Shown one piece after another: positions 42,856-50,970 of a stretch of 64,000 bases of DNA. The stretch is taken from positions 3,704,249-3,768,248 of the forward strand of contig NZ_CP038799.1 in NCBI RefSeq assembly GCF_012223425.1, read 5' to 3'. Positions within the stretch are counted from its first letter, which is position 1; every line of letters starts with the position of its first letter. The position numbers and the translations under genes were made by a program. The DNA is from Mycolicibacterium frederiksbergense (lineage in GTDB: Bacteria; Actinomycetota; Actinomycetes; Mycobacteriales; Mycobacteriaceae). The notes under the pieces were generated by a model. It saw nothing but the letters and a program-made list of their open reading frames with translations, was not told where the DNA came from and did not search any database.

Positions 42856-45063
42856 ATGGCCAACCGCTCTGCCTCGCGTCACGCGAACCGCAAGAAGGGC
42901 GGAGGTAAGCACCGGGTTAAGAAGCAGACGCCCGAGGTGGTGACCTGGCTTGGTGCTGGAGCGATCACGCTCGGTGTGGGTGCGGCAATGGCAAGCGGGA
43001 CGGGTGTTGCCACTGCGGATACGGGCAGCGATTCTTCATCCTCTTCGTCGTCATCCAGCGCGTCGAGTAGTTCGAGTTCGGATTCGGGATCTGGTGGCAC
43101 GTCTTCTGCTGGTGATGCGGCTTCTCGTCCTTCGGCGCGGTCGGTGGCCGACGCACAAGAGAAGAAGTCGTCGCTCATCACGCGCAAGAGCAGCGGCGAG
43201 GACGATGACACGAAATCCTCGGCAGACAGCGATATTCGAGACACGGAGGGGCCCGATGAGAAGCCAGAACCCGCAGTAGAGCTAGCCACGAAGGACGTGC
43301 TCGCGGTATCGCCGGCTCAGGTGGCGCCACCTGAGCCGGCGACCGTACAGAGCCCATCATCTAAGCTGCCAGATAACGGCGAGCCTGTCGTCGCGAGCCT
43401 GTTGGCACTGCCCGTAGTAGCCACGCGGAATGTTCCAGACACTGAACCGATTTCCATGCTCTCGTCGGTCGAGCCGTCTGAACCCGAGTCGCCTTCTGGG
43501 CAGGCGAAGGTTGTCCTCGTCAGCGGTGCGGAAGAGGCAGGCGCGGCTGCGAATAGCGGCTCACCGAGTCTTCAGACTGCCGTCTTGGCCGCCGCTAGTG
43601 CCACCAACACTCCAAAGGTCTCGGTCGTTGAGAACTATCTACTCAGCCACCCTGGATCGGCAACTGCAGTATCCGCCGATGGACGCTATGTCTACATCGG
43701 CGACAACAATGGGACAGTCTCGGTCGTCGACACGAGGACAAATAGAGTCACGACGCTTAACGTCCCGAATAAGTACGGCGATATTGCAGCGGCCGGAAAC
43801 TATGTGGTTGTGACGTCTTCTCAGGGAACTGGGGTAGGCACCTTGACGGTTATTGATTCACGAAACAACCAGGTTCGCAACCGATTCACCATTAATCATG
43901 CAGGAAATACGCCAGTAGCGGTCGCTCTCAACTCTAGCGGCAGCCGTACCTACATCGTGAGCCATAATGGTTGGGTGACTCACGTAGACACTCGTTCCGG
44001 CGCGGTTTTAGGGACTAACCAAGTTGGCGGGTATCTTGGCGACGGTAGCCATGTAGCTGTGAGCAATAACAAGCTGCTCGTTGCACGCGATGACTCGAGT
44101 AATGGCTATACATTGTCGATCCTGAACTTGGGCACCGGGAACCTGAAGGAACTTGTTTTTAGTGCTTCCGCCCGTAGCGTCGCAGTAAGTCCTGACGGTT
44201 CCCGAGCTTACCTGGCAATTTCTTACGACCAGCAATTCCAGGACTCGGCCCTGATCGTTATTGACCTTACGACCGATACTGTTGTCGATAAGATTGTTGC
44301 GCCCACCGCATACGGTTCCTCTATTAGCGACCTGAAGCTCAGCACGGACGGGCAGCGCGCTTACTATCTTGACAACGACTACTACAGCGACGTCAGGGGC
44401 GGCAAGTTGGTCGTATTGGACCTAGAAACAGGCCAAAAGGTTGATGAAGTGCGGTTCGATGGATGGCGTTCCGAACTCTCGATTACTAGAGACGGAAAGT
44501 ACATCTATCTAGCGACATCTGACCAGCGCCTATCAGCAGCCTCGCTCTACGCCATATCTACCACGGTCGGTAATAACTACACAGGACCGCAAGGCGCAAT
44601 CGAAATCCTCAAGGCCGCGGCGAATGTACTCAGCTTTCTCGATGACATCACAAACGCTTTGGACAGGCTGCCAACCGTCTGGAACCTAGGCGCACTCTTC
44701 AGGCTCAATTCACTCGGCCAAGGTATTGACAACATTCTGGGTGGTATTGCTACCGGAAACGTGACTCGAATCCTTGATGGGGTCGTTGACGTATCCGTCG
44801 CGCTATTGCCGAAGCCAGCAGCATTCTTGATCGATCTTGCAAAGTCTGCGATCGCAGTGCTGATACCGATGAGCGCAGAGGATCAAGAGGAGTTTCTCAA
44901 CTTCAGGGCTCAGTGCATGTTTCGAAAGAACAGTGATCAGCTCAGCCCAGCCGAGGCGCGGCGCTTTGTTGAGCGGTATTCGCTCCCAGCTTCTTTGGTC
45001 AACGTTCCTCTTGACCATGCTAAGTACAACGTTGGCGGTTGGTTTGGTACTCCGCAGTGCTGA
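42856..45063 (+). CDS. Large secreted YVTN-type beta-propeller protein
   Basis: A 735-residue exported protein. The first 22 residues are strongly basic (RHANRKKGGGKHRVKKQ), followed by a hydrophobic stretch (WLGAGAITLGVGAAMASGTGVATA) that acts as a long signal sequence. Then come a serine-rich linker (about 55-80), an acidic/proline-rich region to about 250, and seven or so YVTN-like blades (ADGRYVYIGDNNGTVSVVDTR, SPDGSRAYLAISYDQ, TDGQRAYYLDNDYY). A helical C-terminal domain (about 585-735) has Cys at the very end (WFGTPQC). Base composition is visibly less GC-rich than its neighbours, and it lies between IS3-type ends, so it was probably acquired. GGAG precedes the ATG. A surface role such as adhesion is a guess. 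Confidence 0.82.
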   Translation: MANRSASRHANRKKGGGKHRVKKQTPEVVTWLGAGAITLGVGAAMASGTGVATADTGSDSSSSSSSSSASSSSSSDSGSGGTSSAGDAASRPSARSVADAQEKKSSLITRKSSGEDDDTKSSADSDIRDTEGPDEKPEPAVELATKDVLAVSPAQVAPPEPATVQSPSSKLPDNGEPVVASLLALPVVATRNVPDTEPISMLSSVEPSEPESPSGQAKVVLVSGAEEAGAAANSGSPSLQTAVLAAASATNTPKVSVVENYLLSHPGSATAVSADGRYVYIGDNNGTVSVVDTRTNRVTTLNVPNKYGDIAAAGNYVVVTSSQGTGVGTLTVIDSRNNQVRNRFTINHAGNTPVAVALNSSGSRTYIVSHNGWVTHVDTRSGAVLGTNQVGGYLGDGSHVAVSNNKLLVARDDSSNGYTLSILNLGTGNLKELVFSASARSVAVSPDGSRAYLAISYDQQFQDSALIVIDLTTDTVVDKIVAPTAYGSSISDLKLSTDGQRAYYLDNDYYSDVRGGKLVVLDLETGQKVDEVRFDGWRSELSITRDGKYIYLATSDQRLSAASLYAISTTVGNNYTGPQGAIEILKAAANVLSFLDDITNALDRLPTVWNLGALFRLNSLGQGIDNILGGIATGNVTRILDGVVDVSVALLPKPAAFLIDLAKSAIAVLIPMSAEDQEEFLNFRAQCMFRKNSDQLSPAEARRFVERYSLPASLVNVPLDHAKYNVGGWFGTPQC

Positions 45064-45114
45064 CTCCAATGTGAGGTGATTTTTCTTGCGTGGGGCCTGC
45101 TGCGTGACCGCAAC

Positions 45115-45139
45115 TGTCACCTGATCGTGCAGCAGACCC
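45115..45139 (+). repeat. IS3-type left inverted repeat
   Basis: Begins TGTCACCTGATCG, ends GCAGCAGACCC; identical to 42590-42614. OrfA-like codons follow immediately (TYPHEFKRDAVTL), which fixes it as a left end. Confidence 0.85.
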
Positions 45140-45535
45140 AACCTATCCCCATGAGTTCAAACGGGACGCCGTCACGCTCTTGTATTGAGATGCCGATGGT
45201 GCGATGAGTGTGTCCGTGGCCATGGGCGTCAGCGGATTAACGCCCTCGGCGTATTGCAAACTGCAGGCGCGCTGATCCGGCTCCGCAGCCCAACCACGGT
45301 AGGTGAGCCAACGGGGCGTAGGGGTCCTTGACCACTGGCCCGGTCGCGGGCAGAGAATGAGAATAGGGTGTTGCGCGCCAGCGAGGGCTCGGTTGTCCAC
45401 TGCACGCGACGTTCGCGCGGTCAGCGGACCAAATACTTCGCCGGGGAGGCGAACTGGTGAGCCGCTTCCGGTTCGTCGTCGACCACCTACACGCCTTCGA
45501 CGCGAAGTGGCTCTGCGCGGCGGAAGTTTGGCGAC
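45140..45535 (+). pseudogene. IS3-family OrfA/OrfB remnant, left end
   Basis: Broken plus-strand transposase genes. TYPHEFKRDAVTL at 45141 matches the start of OrfA (helix-turn-helix). After a stop and degraded DNA, TKYFAGEANW with its stop at 45458 matches the end of OrfA, and a GTG at 45457 opens OrfB with SRFRFVVDHLHAFDAKWLC. Both frames are incomplete and there is no catalytic core. This explains the gene-free stretch 45064-45542 between the beta-propeller gene and mscL. Confidence 0.8.
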
Positions 45536-45542
45536 CGCAACA

Positions 45543-45956
45543 TCAGGGCTTGGCGTCGGGAGTGACGCGTTCTGACGCAGACGGACCGGGTCGCGTGGCC
45601 AGCAGATCGCGGATCTCGGTGAGCAGCACCACCTCGGCTTCGACGGTCTCCTCCTCCTTCTTCCGGAACTTGCTGTACGGCAGCACAATCAGGAAGTACA
45701 CGACGGCGGCCACCAAGACGAAGTTGATCGTGGCGGTGAGCAGCACGTTGAGGTCGATGGTCTGATCGCCGCCGATGGGGATACGCAGGATGCCGTATTC
45801 GGCGTCGCCGCCGGCGCCGATGCGGTCGATCAACGGCTGGATGATGCTGTCGGTGAAGTTGGTGACCAGCGCGGTGAACGCGGTACCGATGACGACCGCG
45901 ACCGAAAGGTCGATGATGTTGCCGCGTAGCAGGAACTCTTTGAAACCTTTGATCAT
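45543..45956 (-). CDS. mscL: Large-conductance mechanosensitive channel MscL
   Basis: Pentameric membrane channel that opens under hypo-osmotic shock. The 137-residue product starts MIKGFKEFLLRGNIIDLSVAVVIGTAFTALV (amphipathic N-terminal helix and first membrane helix that lines the pore), has a second helix LLTATINFVLVAAVVYFLIVLP, and a charged C-terminal bundle (KKEEETVEAEVVLLTEIRDLL). Starting at ATG 45956 gives the M. tuberculosis-like N-terminus; the longer frame upstream is not conserved in kind. Its order relative to the SAF-domain gene follows M. tuberculosis loosely, with some intervening genes absent. Confidence 0.96.
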   Translation of the reverse strand: MIKGFKEFLLRGNIIDLSVAVVIGTAFTALVTNFTDSIIQPLIDRIGAGGDAEYGILRIPIGGDQTIDLNVLLTATINFVLVAAVVYFLIVLPYSKFRKKEEETVEAEVVLLTEIRDLLATRPGPSASERVTPDAKP

Positions 45957-46027
45957 GCGGGGACCCTTCCAGCAGTTAGGTGGCGCGTGGACACGCAAAC
46001 ACTAACCGAGCAGGTAGCGCGCCGGTA

Positions 46028-46687
46028 TCAGTGAAAGGTGACGGTGATCTGTCGCGTCAATGCGGCACCGGCCACCGCATTGGCGGCGTGACGGGGCAAC
46101 GCCACCAGCACCACCCGTTGCGCTGAACCCGCGGGCCCCGCAGGTTCGGCGGACACCAGCACCACGACGGCCTCGGTGGCGACGACCTCCGGCGGGGCGT
46201 CCGGTCCGATGTCGGTGCTGCCCGCCGCCAGCACGTCGACGACATCGCCGGGCCGGATGAGGTCGACGAGCGCGTCGTCGGCGAGATGTAGTGGCACGAT
46301 CCGGGCGTCGGGGCCGGCGCTCGCCTCGGTCAGGCGTGTTCCGAGCAACCGCACATCGGTGAGGATCTCACCGCGGCGCGCCGGCCCAGTCAGCGTGGCT
46401 CCGAGCGCGACGCCGATATCGCCCGTCGCGCCATCGGGAACAGTTGTGGCCAAACGTGATTCGACGGTGACATCGCCGTCGCGCAGCGGTGTGCCCGGGG
46501 TCAGGTCGCGCAGCGCGATGACGACATCGGTCCGTTCGCCGGCCGGATCCGGGCGTAACGCGGCCACCGCGGCGAGCACCACGAGCAGCCCCGCGGCGGT
46601 ACGGCGGGCGGTCACGGTGCGTGTCCAGTCCGGGCGAAGCGCCCGGCGCAGCCGGGACAGCACCGTCGGATTCAGTGATTCCCCCAC
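46028..46687 (-). CDS. SAF-domain membrane protein (Rv0990c-like, CpaB/RcpC type)
   Basis: A 219-residue protein with one membrane helix near 28-45 (RRTAAGLLVVLAAVAALRP) and an external SAF domain (DVVIALRDLTPGTPLRDGDVTVESRL, GPARRGEILTDVRLL), then a strand-rich end (RVVLVALPRHAANAVAGAALTRQITVTFH). SAF domains of this type occur in the pilus assembly protein CpaB/RcpC, but no pilus genes are nearby. It lies 67 bases after ruc in the same orientation, and in M. tuberculosis the two genes are neighbours, so they probably share the heat-responsive promoter. Confidence 0.82.
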   Translation of the reverse strand: MGESLNPTVLSRLRRALRPDWTRTVTARRTAAGLLVVLAAVAALRPDPAGERTDVVIALRDLTPGTPLRDGDVTVESRLATTVPDGATGDIGVALGATLTGPARRGEILTDVRLLGTRLTEASAGPDARIVPLHLADDALVDLIRPGDVVDVLAAGSTDIGPDAPPEVVATEAVVVLVSAEPAGPAGSAQRVVLVALPRHAANAVAGAALTRQITVTFH

Positions 46688-46754
46688 CGGGAGAACGCTA
46701 GGCCGCCCGGGGAGATGACGGCAGCTTCAGGACGGCGTGCCTGTGGATAACTCG

Positions 46755-47087
46755 TCAGCTGGAGGCGGCGGCCGGCGTCGAACTGGTCGAACTCGTCGAC
46801 GAAGAAGACGGTGTGCTCGACGAACTCGACGAGTCCGAAGAGCTGCCGGCCGTCGAGGTCGAGCTGTCGCTGCTCGTGGACGAGCTCGCGGTGCTGCTGG
46901 ACTTCGAGGAGTCGCGGCTGTCGTTGCGGTAGAAACCGCTGCCCTTGAACACGACGCCCACCTTGCCGAACAGCTTGCGCAGCCGTCCGTTGCATTGGGG
47001 GCACACGGTCAGCGCATCGTCGCTGAACGCTTGGACCTCGTCGAACCGATTGTCACACTCGGTACACGCGTAGGAGTAGGTAGGCAC
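46755..47087 (-). CDS. ruc: Redox-regulated chaperone Ruc (FmdB zinc-ribbon family, Rv0991c-like)
   Basis: A 110-residue protein, the same length as I recall for M. tuberculosis Rv0991c (Ruc). An N-terminal zinc ribbon with two CxxC pairs (Cys8/11 and Cys29/32: YACTEC, VCPQC) is followed by GKVGVVFKGSGFYRND and a disordered tail made almost only of Ser, Thr and Pro. Ruc is activated when oxidation releases zinc; it then holds unfolded proteins and works with the DnaK system. The GTG at 47087 is set by GGAGG upstream. A CIRCE-like operator 27 bases upstream predicts heat induction through HrcA. Confidence 0.9.
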   Translation of the reverse strand: MPTYSYACTECDNRFDEVQAFSDDALTVCPQCNGRLRKLFGKVGVVFKGSGFYRNDSRDSSKSSSTASSSTSSDSSTSTAGSSSDSSSSSSTPSSSSTSSTSSTPAAASS

Positions 47088-47113
47088 GAAATCCTCCGAG
47101 ACTGTCAAACCTT

Positions 47114-47140
47114 CTAGCACTCTAGCGGCTCAAGTGCTAG
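47114..47140. promoter_or_regulatory. CIRCE-like HrcA operator upstream of ruc
   Basis: CTAGCACTC at 47114-47122, nine bases, then AAGTGCTAG at 47132-47140. The CIRCE consensus is TTAGCACTC-N9-GAGTGCTAA; 15 of 18 arm positions match and the spacing is exact. It lies just upstream of the ruc start at 47087 on the minus strand. Confidence 0.75.
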
Positions 47141-47181
47141 AACCGCTACGTGGGCTAGGTCATTCCCGCCGCCCCACCCGG

Positions 47182-47802
47182 TCATTCCCGGTCTTTCCCG
47201 AGCCGGATCAGGCCCCGGCCAGGGGTGAGGGCATGGGTCATGGGCACGTCGTGCGGTTCGGCTGGGATGGCGTCGAGAACCTCGTCGTCACGCACCACCG
47301 CGACCAGCCGCGCGTCGGCCGCGGCCAGCGGTAGCGCCCGGTCGTAGAAGCCTGCGCCGCGACCGAGCCGGTTGCCGTCGTGATCCACCGCCAGTGCGGG
47401 CACCAGCAGCACCGTCGCCTCGGCGATGGATTCCGGCGCCAGCCACGGCGGGGGCGGTTCACGCAATCCGAAGGGCGCCGCGACCAGCTCGCCGGCACGG
47501 TATTCGGCCCAGTGCATCGGCAGGCCGGTGCGGGCGATCGGCACCAGAATCCGTACCCCGGTGAGCACATCGAGCAGCGGGGCCGCGCCACGGGCCGCGC
47601 CGGGCTCGGATCCGACCGGAATGTAGGCGCCCACCGTGCCCGCACCGGCGGTGAGTTCGATTGTTTGCGTTTGCAGGGAACGTGTTTCCGCGGCCCGCTC
47701 GGCCTCGGTGAGCGCCCGCCGAGCCGCGAGGATCCTCGCCCTGAGCGCAGGTTTTGTCAGGATTGCCACCTTTGCGCCGACACCCTTCGCCTCAAGCACC
47801 AT
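47182..47802 (-). CDS. 5-formyltetrahydrofolate cyclo-ligase
   Basis: Converts 5-formyl-THF to 5,10-methenyl-THF with ATP, returning folate to one-carbon metabolism. The 206-residue product has the N-terminal RRALTEAERAAETRSLQ helix, the folate-binding GAYIPVGSEPG segment, and the signature LVPALAVDHDGNRLGRGAGFYDRAL that forms the ATP-binding loop. ATG 47802 lies only 20 bases from the divergent galU start, so one or both mRNAs may be leaderless or nearly so. In M. tuberculosis it occupies the same place (Rv0992c). Confidence 0.92.
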   Translation of the reverse strand: MVLEAKGVGAKVAILTKPALRARILAARRALTEAERAAETRSLQTQTIELTAGAGTVGAYIPVGSEPGAARGAAPLLDVLTGVRILVPIARTGLPMHWAEYRAGELVAAPFGLREPPPPWLAPESIAEATVLLVPALAVDHDGNRLGRGAGFYDRALPLAAADARLVAVVRDDEVLDAIPAEPHDVPMTHALTPGRGLIRLGKDRE

Positions 47803-47822
47803 TGGGCATTAGTGTGTCAACG

Positions 47823-48734
47823 ATGGCACAGGCACTTGTACCAATTCCGCGGACAGCTGTGGTCCCCGCGGCAGGTCTGGGAACCAGATTTCTCCCGGCG
47901 ACCAAGACGGTCCCGAAGGAGCTGCTCCCGGTGGTCGACACTCCGGGCATCGAGCTGGTGGCGGCCGAGGCAGCCGAAGCCGGTGCCGAGCGGCTGATCA
48001 TCATCACCTCCGAGGGCAAGGACGGCGTCGTCGCGCACTTCGTCGAGGACCTGGTGCTCGAGGGCACGCTGGAGGCACGCGGTAAGCATGTGATGCTCGA
48101 AAAGGTGCGTCGCGCACCCGCCCTGATCAAGGTGGAGGCCGTGGTGCAGGCCGAACCGCTCGGTCTGGGCCACGCGGTGGGCTGCGTCGAGGCCAGTCTG
48201 CTGCCCGACGAAGACGCCATCGCCGTGCTGCTGCCCGACGATCTGGTCTTGCCGACCGGCGTGTTGGAGACGATGTCGAAGGTCCGTGCCAAGCGCGGCG
48301 GAACGGTGCTGTGCGCCATCGAGGTTCCCGGTGACGAGATCAGTGCCTACGGCGTGTTCGACGTCGAGGTGGTGCCCGACGCGGCGAACCCGAATGTGCT
48401 CAAGGTCAAGGGCATGGTCGAGAAGCCCAAGGCCGAGGACGCGCCATCGCACTTCGCCGCGGCCGGCCGCTATGTGCTCGACCGTGCGATCTTCGACGCG
48501 CTGCGCCGTGTCGACAGAGGTGTCGGCGGCGAGATTCAGCTGACCGATGCCATCGCCCTGCTCATCGAGGAGGGGCATCCGGTGCACGTGGTGGTGCACC
48601 GCGGCTCCCGACACGACTTGGGAAATCCCGGCGGCTACCTCAAGGCTGCGGTTGACTTTGCGCTAGAACGCGACGACTACGGACCGGAACTGCGGCGCTG
48701 GTTGGTCGAGCGATTGGGCCTGGCTGCGGATTAA
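47823..48734 (+). CDS. galU: UTP-glucose-1-phosphate uridylyltransferase
   Basis: Makes UDP-glucose for trehalose, glycolipid and cell-wall synthesis. The 303-residue nucleotidyltransferase shows AVVPAAGLGTRFLPATKTVPKELLPVVD at the N-terminus (nucleotide loop with catalytic Lys), EPLGLGHAV, LLPDDLVLP (metal-binding Asp) and GVFDVEVV. ATG 47823 is chosen because the open frame upstream does not resemble the family. It starts a conserved galU-moeA-rimJ-glpR run. Confidence 0.95.
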   Translation: MAQALVPIPRTAVVPAAGLGTRFLPATKTVPKELLPVVDTPGIELVAAEAAEAGAERLIIITSEGKDGVVAHFVEDLVLEGTLEARGKHVMLEKVRRAPALIKVEAVVQAEPLGLGHAVGCVEASLLPDEDAIAVLLPDDLVLPTGVLETMSKVRAKRGGTVLCAIEVPGDEISAYGVFDVEVVPDAANPNVLKVKGMVEKPKAEDAPSHFAAAGRYVLDRAIFDALRRVDRGVGGEIQLTDAIALLIEEGHPVHVVVHRGSRHDLGNPGGYLKAAVDFALERDDYGPELRRWLVERLGLAAD

Positions 48735-48773
48735 CGACAGCACGGCGGGTCTTGGACAGGAGAAAGGCATGCG

Positions 48774-50027
48774 GTGCGGTCGGTTGAGGAGCAGCAGGCT
48801 CGAGTAGCGGCGGCTGCGGTGGCTCCCCGGCCGGTGCGGGTGGCCATCGCCGAATCCCAGGGTCTGATGTGCGCCGAAGAGGTGGTCACCGAAAGGCCGT
48901 TGCCGGGATTCGACCAGGCGGCGATCGACGGCTACGCGGTGCGCAGCGTCGATGTGCTCTCGGTGGGCGGCACCGATGACGATGGCCTCAACCGCGAGGT
49001 GAGCCTGCCGGTGGTCGGCGAGATCGATGCCGGTGCGCGGACACCGAGCCGGTTGCAGCCACGCCAGGCCGCGCGCGTGCAGACGGGTGCGCCGATGCCC
49101 ACCCTCGCCGACGCCGTCCTGCCCCTGCGCTGGACCGATGGTGGCCAATCCCGGGTGCGGGTGCTGCGCGGCGTGCGCTCCGGTGCGTATGTGCGCCGCA
49201 CCGGCGACGATGTGCAGCCCGGGGATGTCGCGGTGCGGGCCGGCACGATCATCGGCGCAGCCCAGGTGGGTCTGCTCGCCGCGGTGGGCCGCGACAAGGT
49301 GATGGTGCATCCGCGTCCCCGGATGACGGTGCTCTCGGTGGGCGGCGAACTCGTCGACGTGTCCCGGACCCCGGGCAACGGTCAGGTCTACGACGTCAAC
49401 TCCTATGCGCTGGCCGCAGCGGGCCGGGACGCGGGTGCCGAGGTGAACCGCGTCGGCATCGTCGATACCGACCCCGCGAAGCTCCGCGAAGTCGTCGAGG
49501 GGCAGATCAGCCGCTCGGAGGTGTTGGTGATCGCCGGCGCCGTGGGCGGTGCCGCGGCCGAAGCGGTGCGTGCGGTGCTGTCCGAGCTCGGTGAGATGGA
49601 AGTGGTGCGGATCGCGATGCACCCCGGGTCGGTGCAGGGTTTCGGGCAGCTGGGTCGCGATGGTGTTCCGGTGTTCCTGCTGCCGGCCAACCCGGTCAGC
49701 GCGCTGGTGGTCTTCGAGGTGATGGTGCGTCCGCTCATCCGGATGTCGCTGGGTAAGCGTCAGCCGATGCGCCGGGTGATCCAGGCCCGCACGCTGGCCC
49801 CGATCACCTCGGTGGCAGGCCGCAAGGGATTCCTGCGCGGGCAGCTCATGCGCGATCAGGACACCGGCGAGTATCTGGTGCAGGCGCTCGGCGGCGCGCC
49901 CGGGGCGTCCTCGCATTTGTTGGCCACCCTGGCCGAGGCGAACTGCCTGGTCGTCGTGCCCAGCGAAGCCGAGCAGGTCCGTACCGGCGAGGTCGTCGAC
50001 GTCGCCTTCCTGGCGCAACGCGGCTGA
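48774..50027 (+). CDS. moeA1: MoeA-family protein; Glp (gephyrin-like) division-protein homologue
   Basis: A 417-residue MoeA/gephyrin-fold protein (LPGFDQAAIDGYAVRS, GDDVQPGDVAVRAGTIIGAAQVGLLAAVG, LPANPVSALVVFEVMVRP). Classical MoeA inserts molybdate into adenylylated molybdopterin. In corynebacteria the copy in this gene neighbourhood, Glp, instead binds FtsZ and the membrane protein GlpR and helps place the divisome. Here the glpR homologue is three genes on, so the Glp role is likely. In the segment GAVGGAAAEAVRAVLSE the GGxSxGxxD signature of active MoeA proteins is not kept, which agrees with a non-enzymatic role. AGGAGA precedes GTG 48774. Confidence 0.85.
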   Translation: MRSVEEQQARVAAAAVAPRPVRVAIAESQGLMCAEEVVTERPLPGFDQAAIDGYAVRSVDVLSVGGTDDDGLNREVSLPVVGEIDAGARTPSRLQPRQAARVQTGAPMPTLADAVLPLRWTDGGQSRVRVLRGVRSGAYVRRTGDDVQPGDVAVRAGTIIGAAQVGLLAAVGRDKVMVHPRPRMTVLSVGGELVDVSRTPGNGQVYDVNSYALAAAGRDAGAEVNRVGIVDTDPAKLREVVEGQISRSEVLVIAGAVGGAAAEAVRAVLSELGEMEVVRIAMHPGSVQGFGQLGRDGVPVFLLPANPVSALVVFEVMVRPLIRMSLGKRQPMRRVIQARTLAPITSVAGRKGFLRGQLMRDQDTGEYLVQALGGAPGASSHLLATLAEANCLVVVPSEAEQVRTGEVVDVAFLAQRG

Positions 50028-50096
50028 CGCCGTGAGCGACGCTTGCGGAGCGAACCGACAGCCGGCACGCGGTAGCGGAGCCTGCGAGGCTGCCGC

Positions 50097-50750
50097 GTGA
50101 ATCGCTGGCGTACCAGTCCGGCCCATCCCGGATGGCCGGTGCCGGTGGGGCCCATCCGGGTCCCGGCGGGCCTGGTGGGTCTGCGCCCGGTTCGGCTGCG
50201 AGACGGCGCCCAGTGGAGCAGATTACGGCTGGCCGACCGTGCGCATCTGGAACCCTGGGAGCCCAGCTCTGAGGTGAGTTGGGAACTGCGCCACGCACTT
50301 TCGTCGTGGCCGGCGGTGTGTTCGGGTCTGCGGGGGGAGGCGCGGCGGGGTCGGATGCTGCCGTTCGTCATCGAAGTCGACGGGCAGTTCGCCGGCCAGA
50401 TCACCATCGGCAATGTGACACACGGCGCGCTGCGCTCGGGATGGATCGGCTACTGGGTCGCCAAGCATCTCACCGGCGCCGGCGTGGCCACCGCGGCGCT
50501 GGCGCTGGGGCTCGACCATGCCTTCGGTCCGGTGATGTTGCACCGCGTGGAGGCGACGGTGCGGCCGGAGAATACCGTCAGCCGGGCGGTGCTGGCCAGA
50601 GCAGGATTTCGGGAGGAAGGCCTGCTCAAGCGGTATCTCGATGTGGATGGCGCCTGGCGCGACCACCTGCTGGTGGCCATCACCGTCGAGGAGGTCGAAG
50701 GCTCGGTGGCCGCGAAGCTGGTGCGCTCGGGCCGGGCGAGCTGGACCTGA
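50097..50750 (+). CDS. GNAT-family N-acetyltransferase, RimJ/RimL type (Rv0995-like)
   Basis: A 217-residue acetyltransferase resembling RimJ. The acetyl-CoA-binding region reads GYWVAKHLTGAGVATAALALGLDHAFG (the usual Q/RxxGxG/A turn is GAGVAT), preceded by PFVIEVDGQFAGQITIGNV and followed by HRVEATVRPENTVSRAVLARAGFREEGLL. Its partners probably include protein N-termini, though the substrate is unknown. GTG 50097 is the start given. It sits between moeA1/glp and glpR, an order conserved in mycobacteria and corynebacteria. Confidence 0.9.
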   Translation: MNRWRTSPAHPGWPVPVGPIRVPAGLVGLRPVRLRDGAQWSRLRLADRAHLEPWEPSSEVSWELRHALSSWPAVCSGLRGEARRGRMLPFVIEVDGQFAGQITIGNVTHGALRSGWIGYWVAKHLTGAGVATAALALGLDHAFGPVMLHRVEATVRPENTVSRAVLARAGFREEGLLKRYLDVDGAWRDHLLVAITVEEVEGSVAAKLVRSGRASWT

Positions 50751-50970
50751 ATTCGGGCGCGCCGTTTTTTGCATCAGGGTCGTTCGACGGCGTGAATCAC
50801 GACCCGCACGCAGGAATCGACGGAATTTCCCCAGGCAATTTGTTACCCATGTGACTTATGTGGCTAATGGTGCTTGTGTCCGGCGAATTACAGGTGTGTA
50901 ATTGACCTCGGCGCGCCGCCTACGGATGCGCTGGTCACGGACCTAGCCTGAAGGGGAAAGGAAAGGCGTC

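Noticed and set aside
42563..45139. A 2.6-kb transposon with terminal inverted repeats 42563-42587 and 45115-45139
   Set aside because: The transposase fragments lie outside, on the left of the first and the right of the second repeat, so these are the outer ends of neighbouring IS copies, not the ends of one unit.
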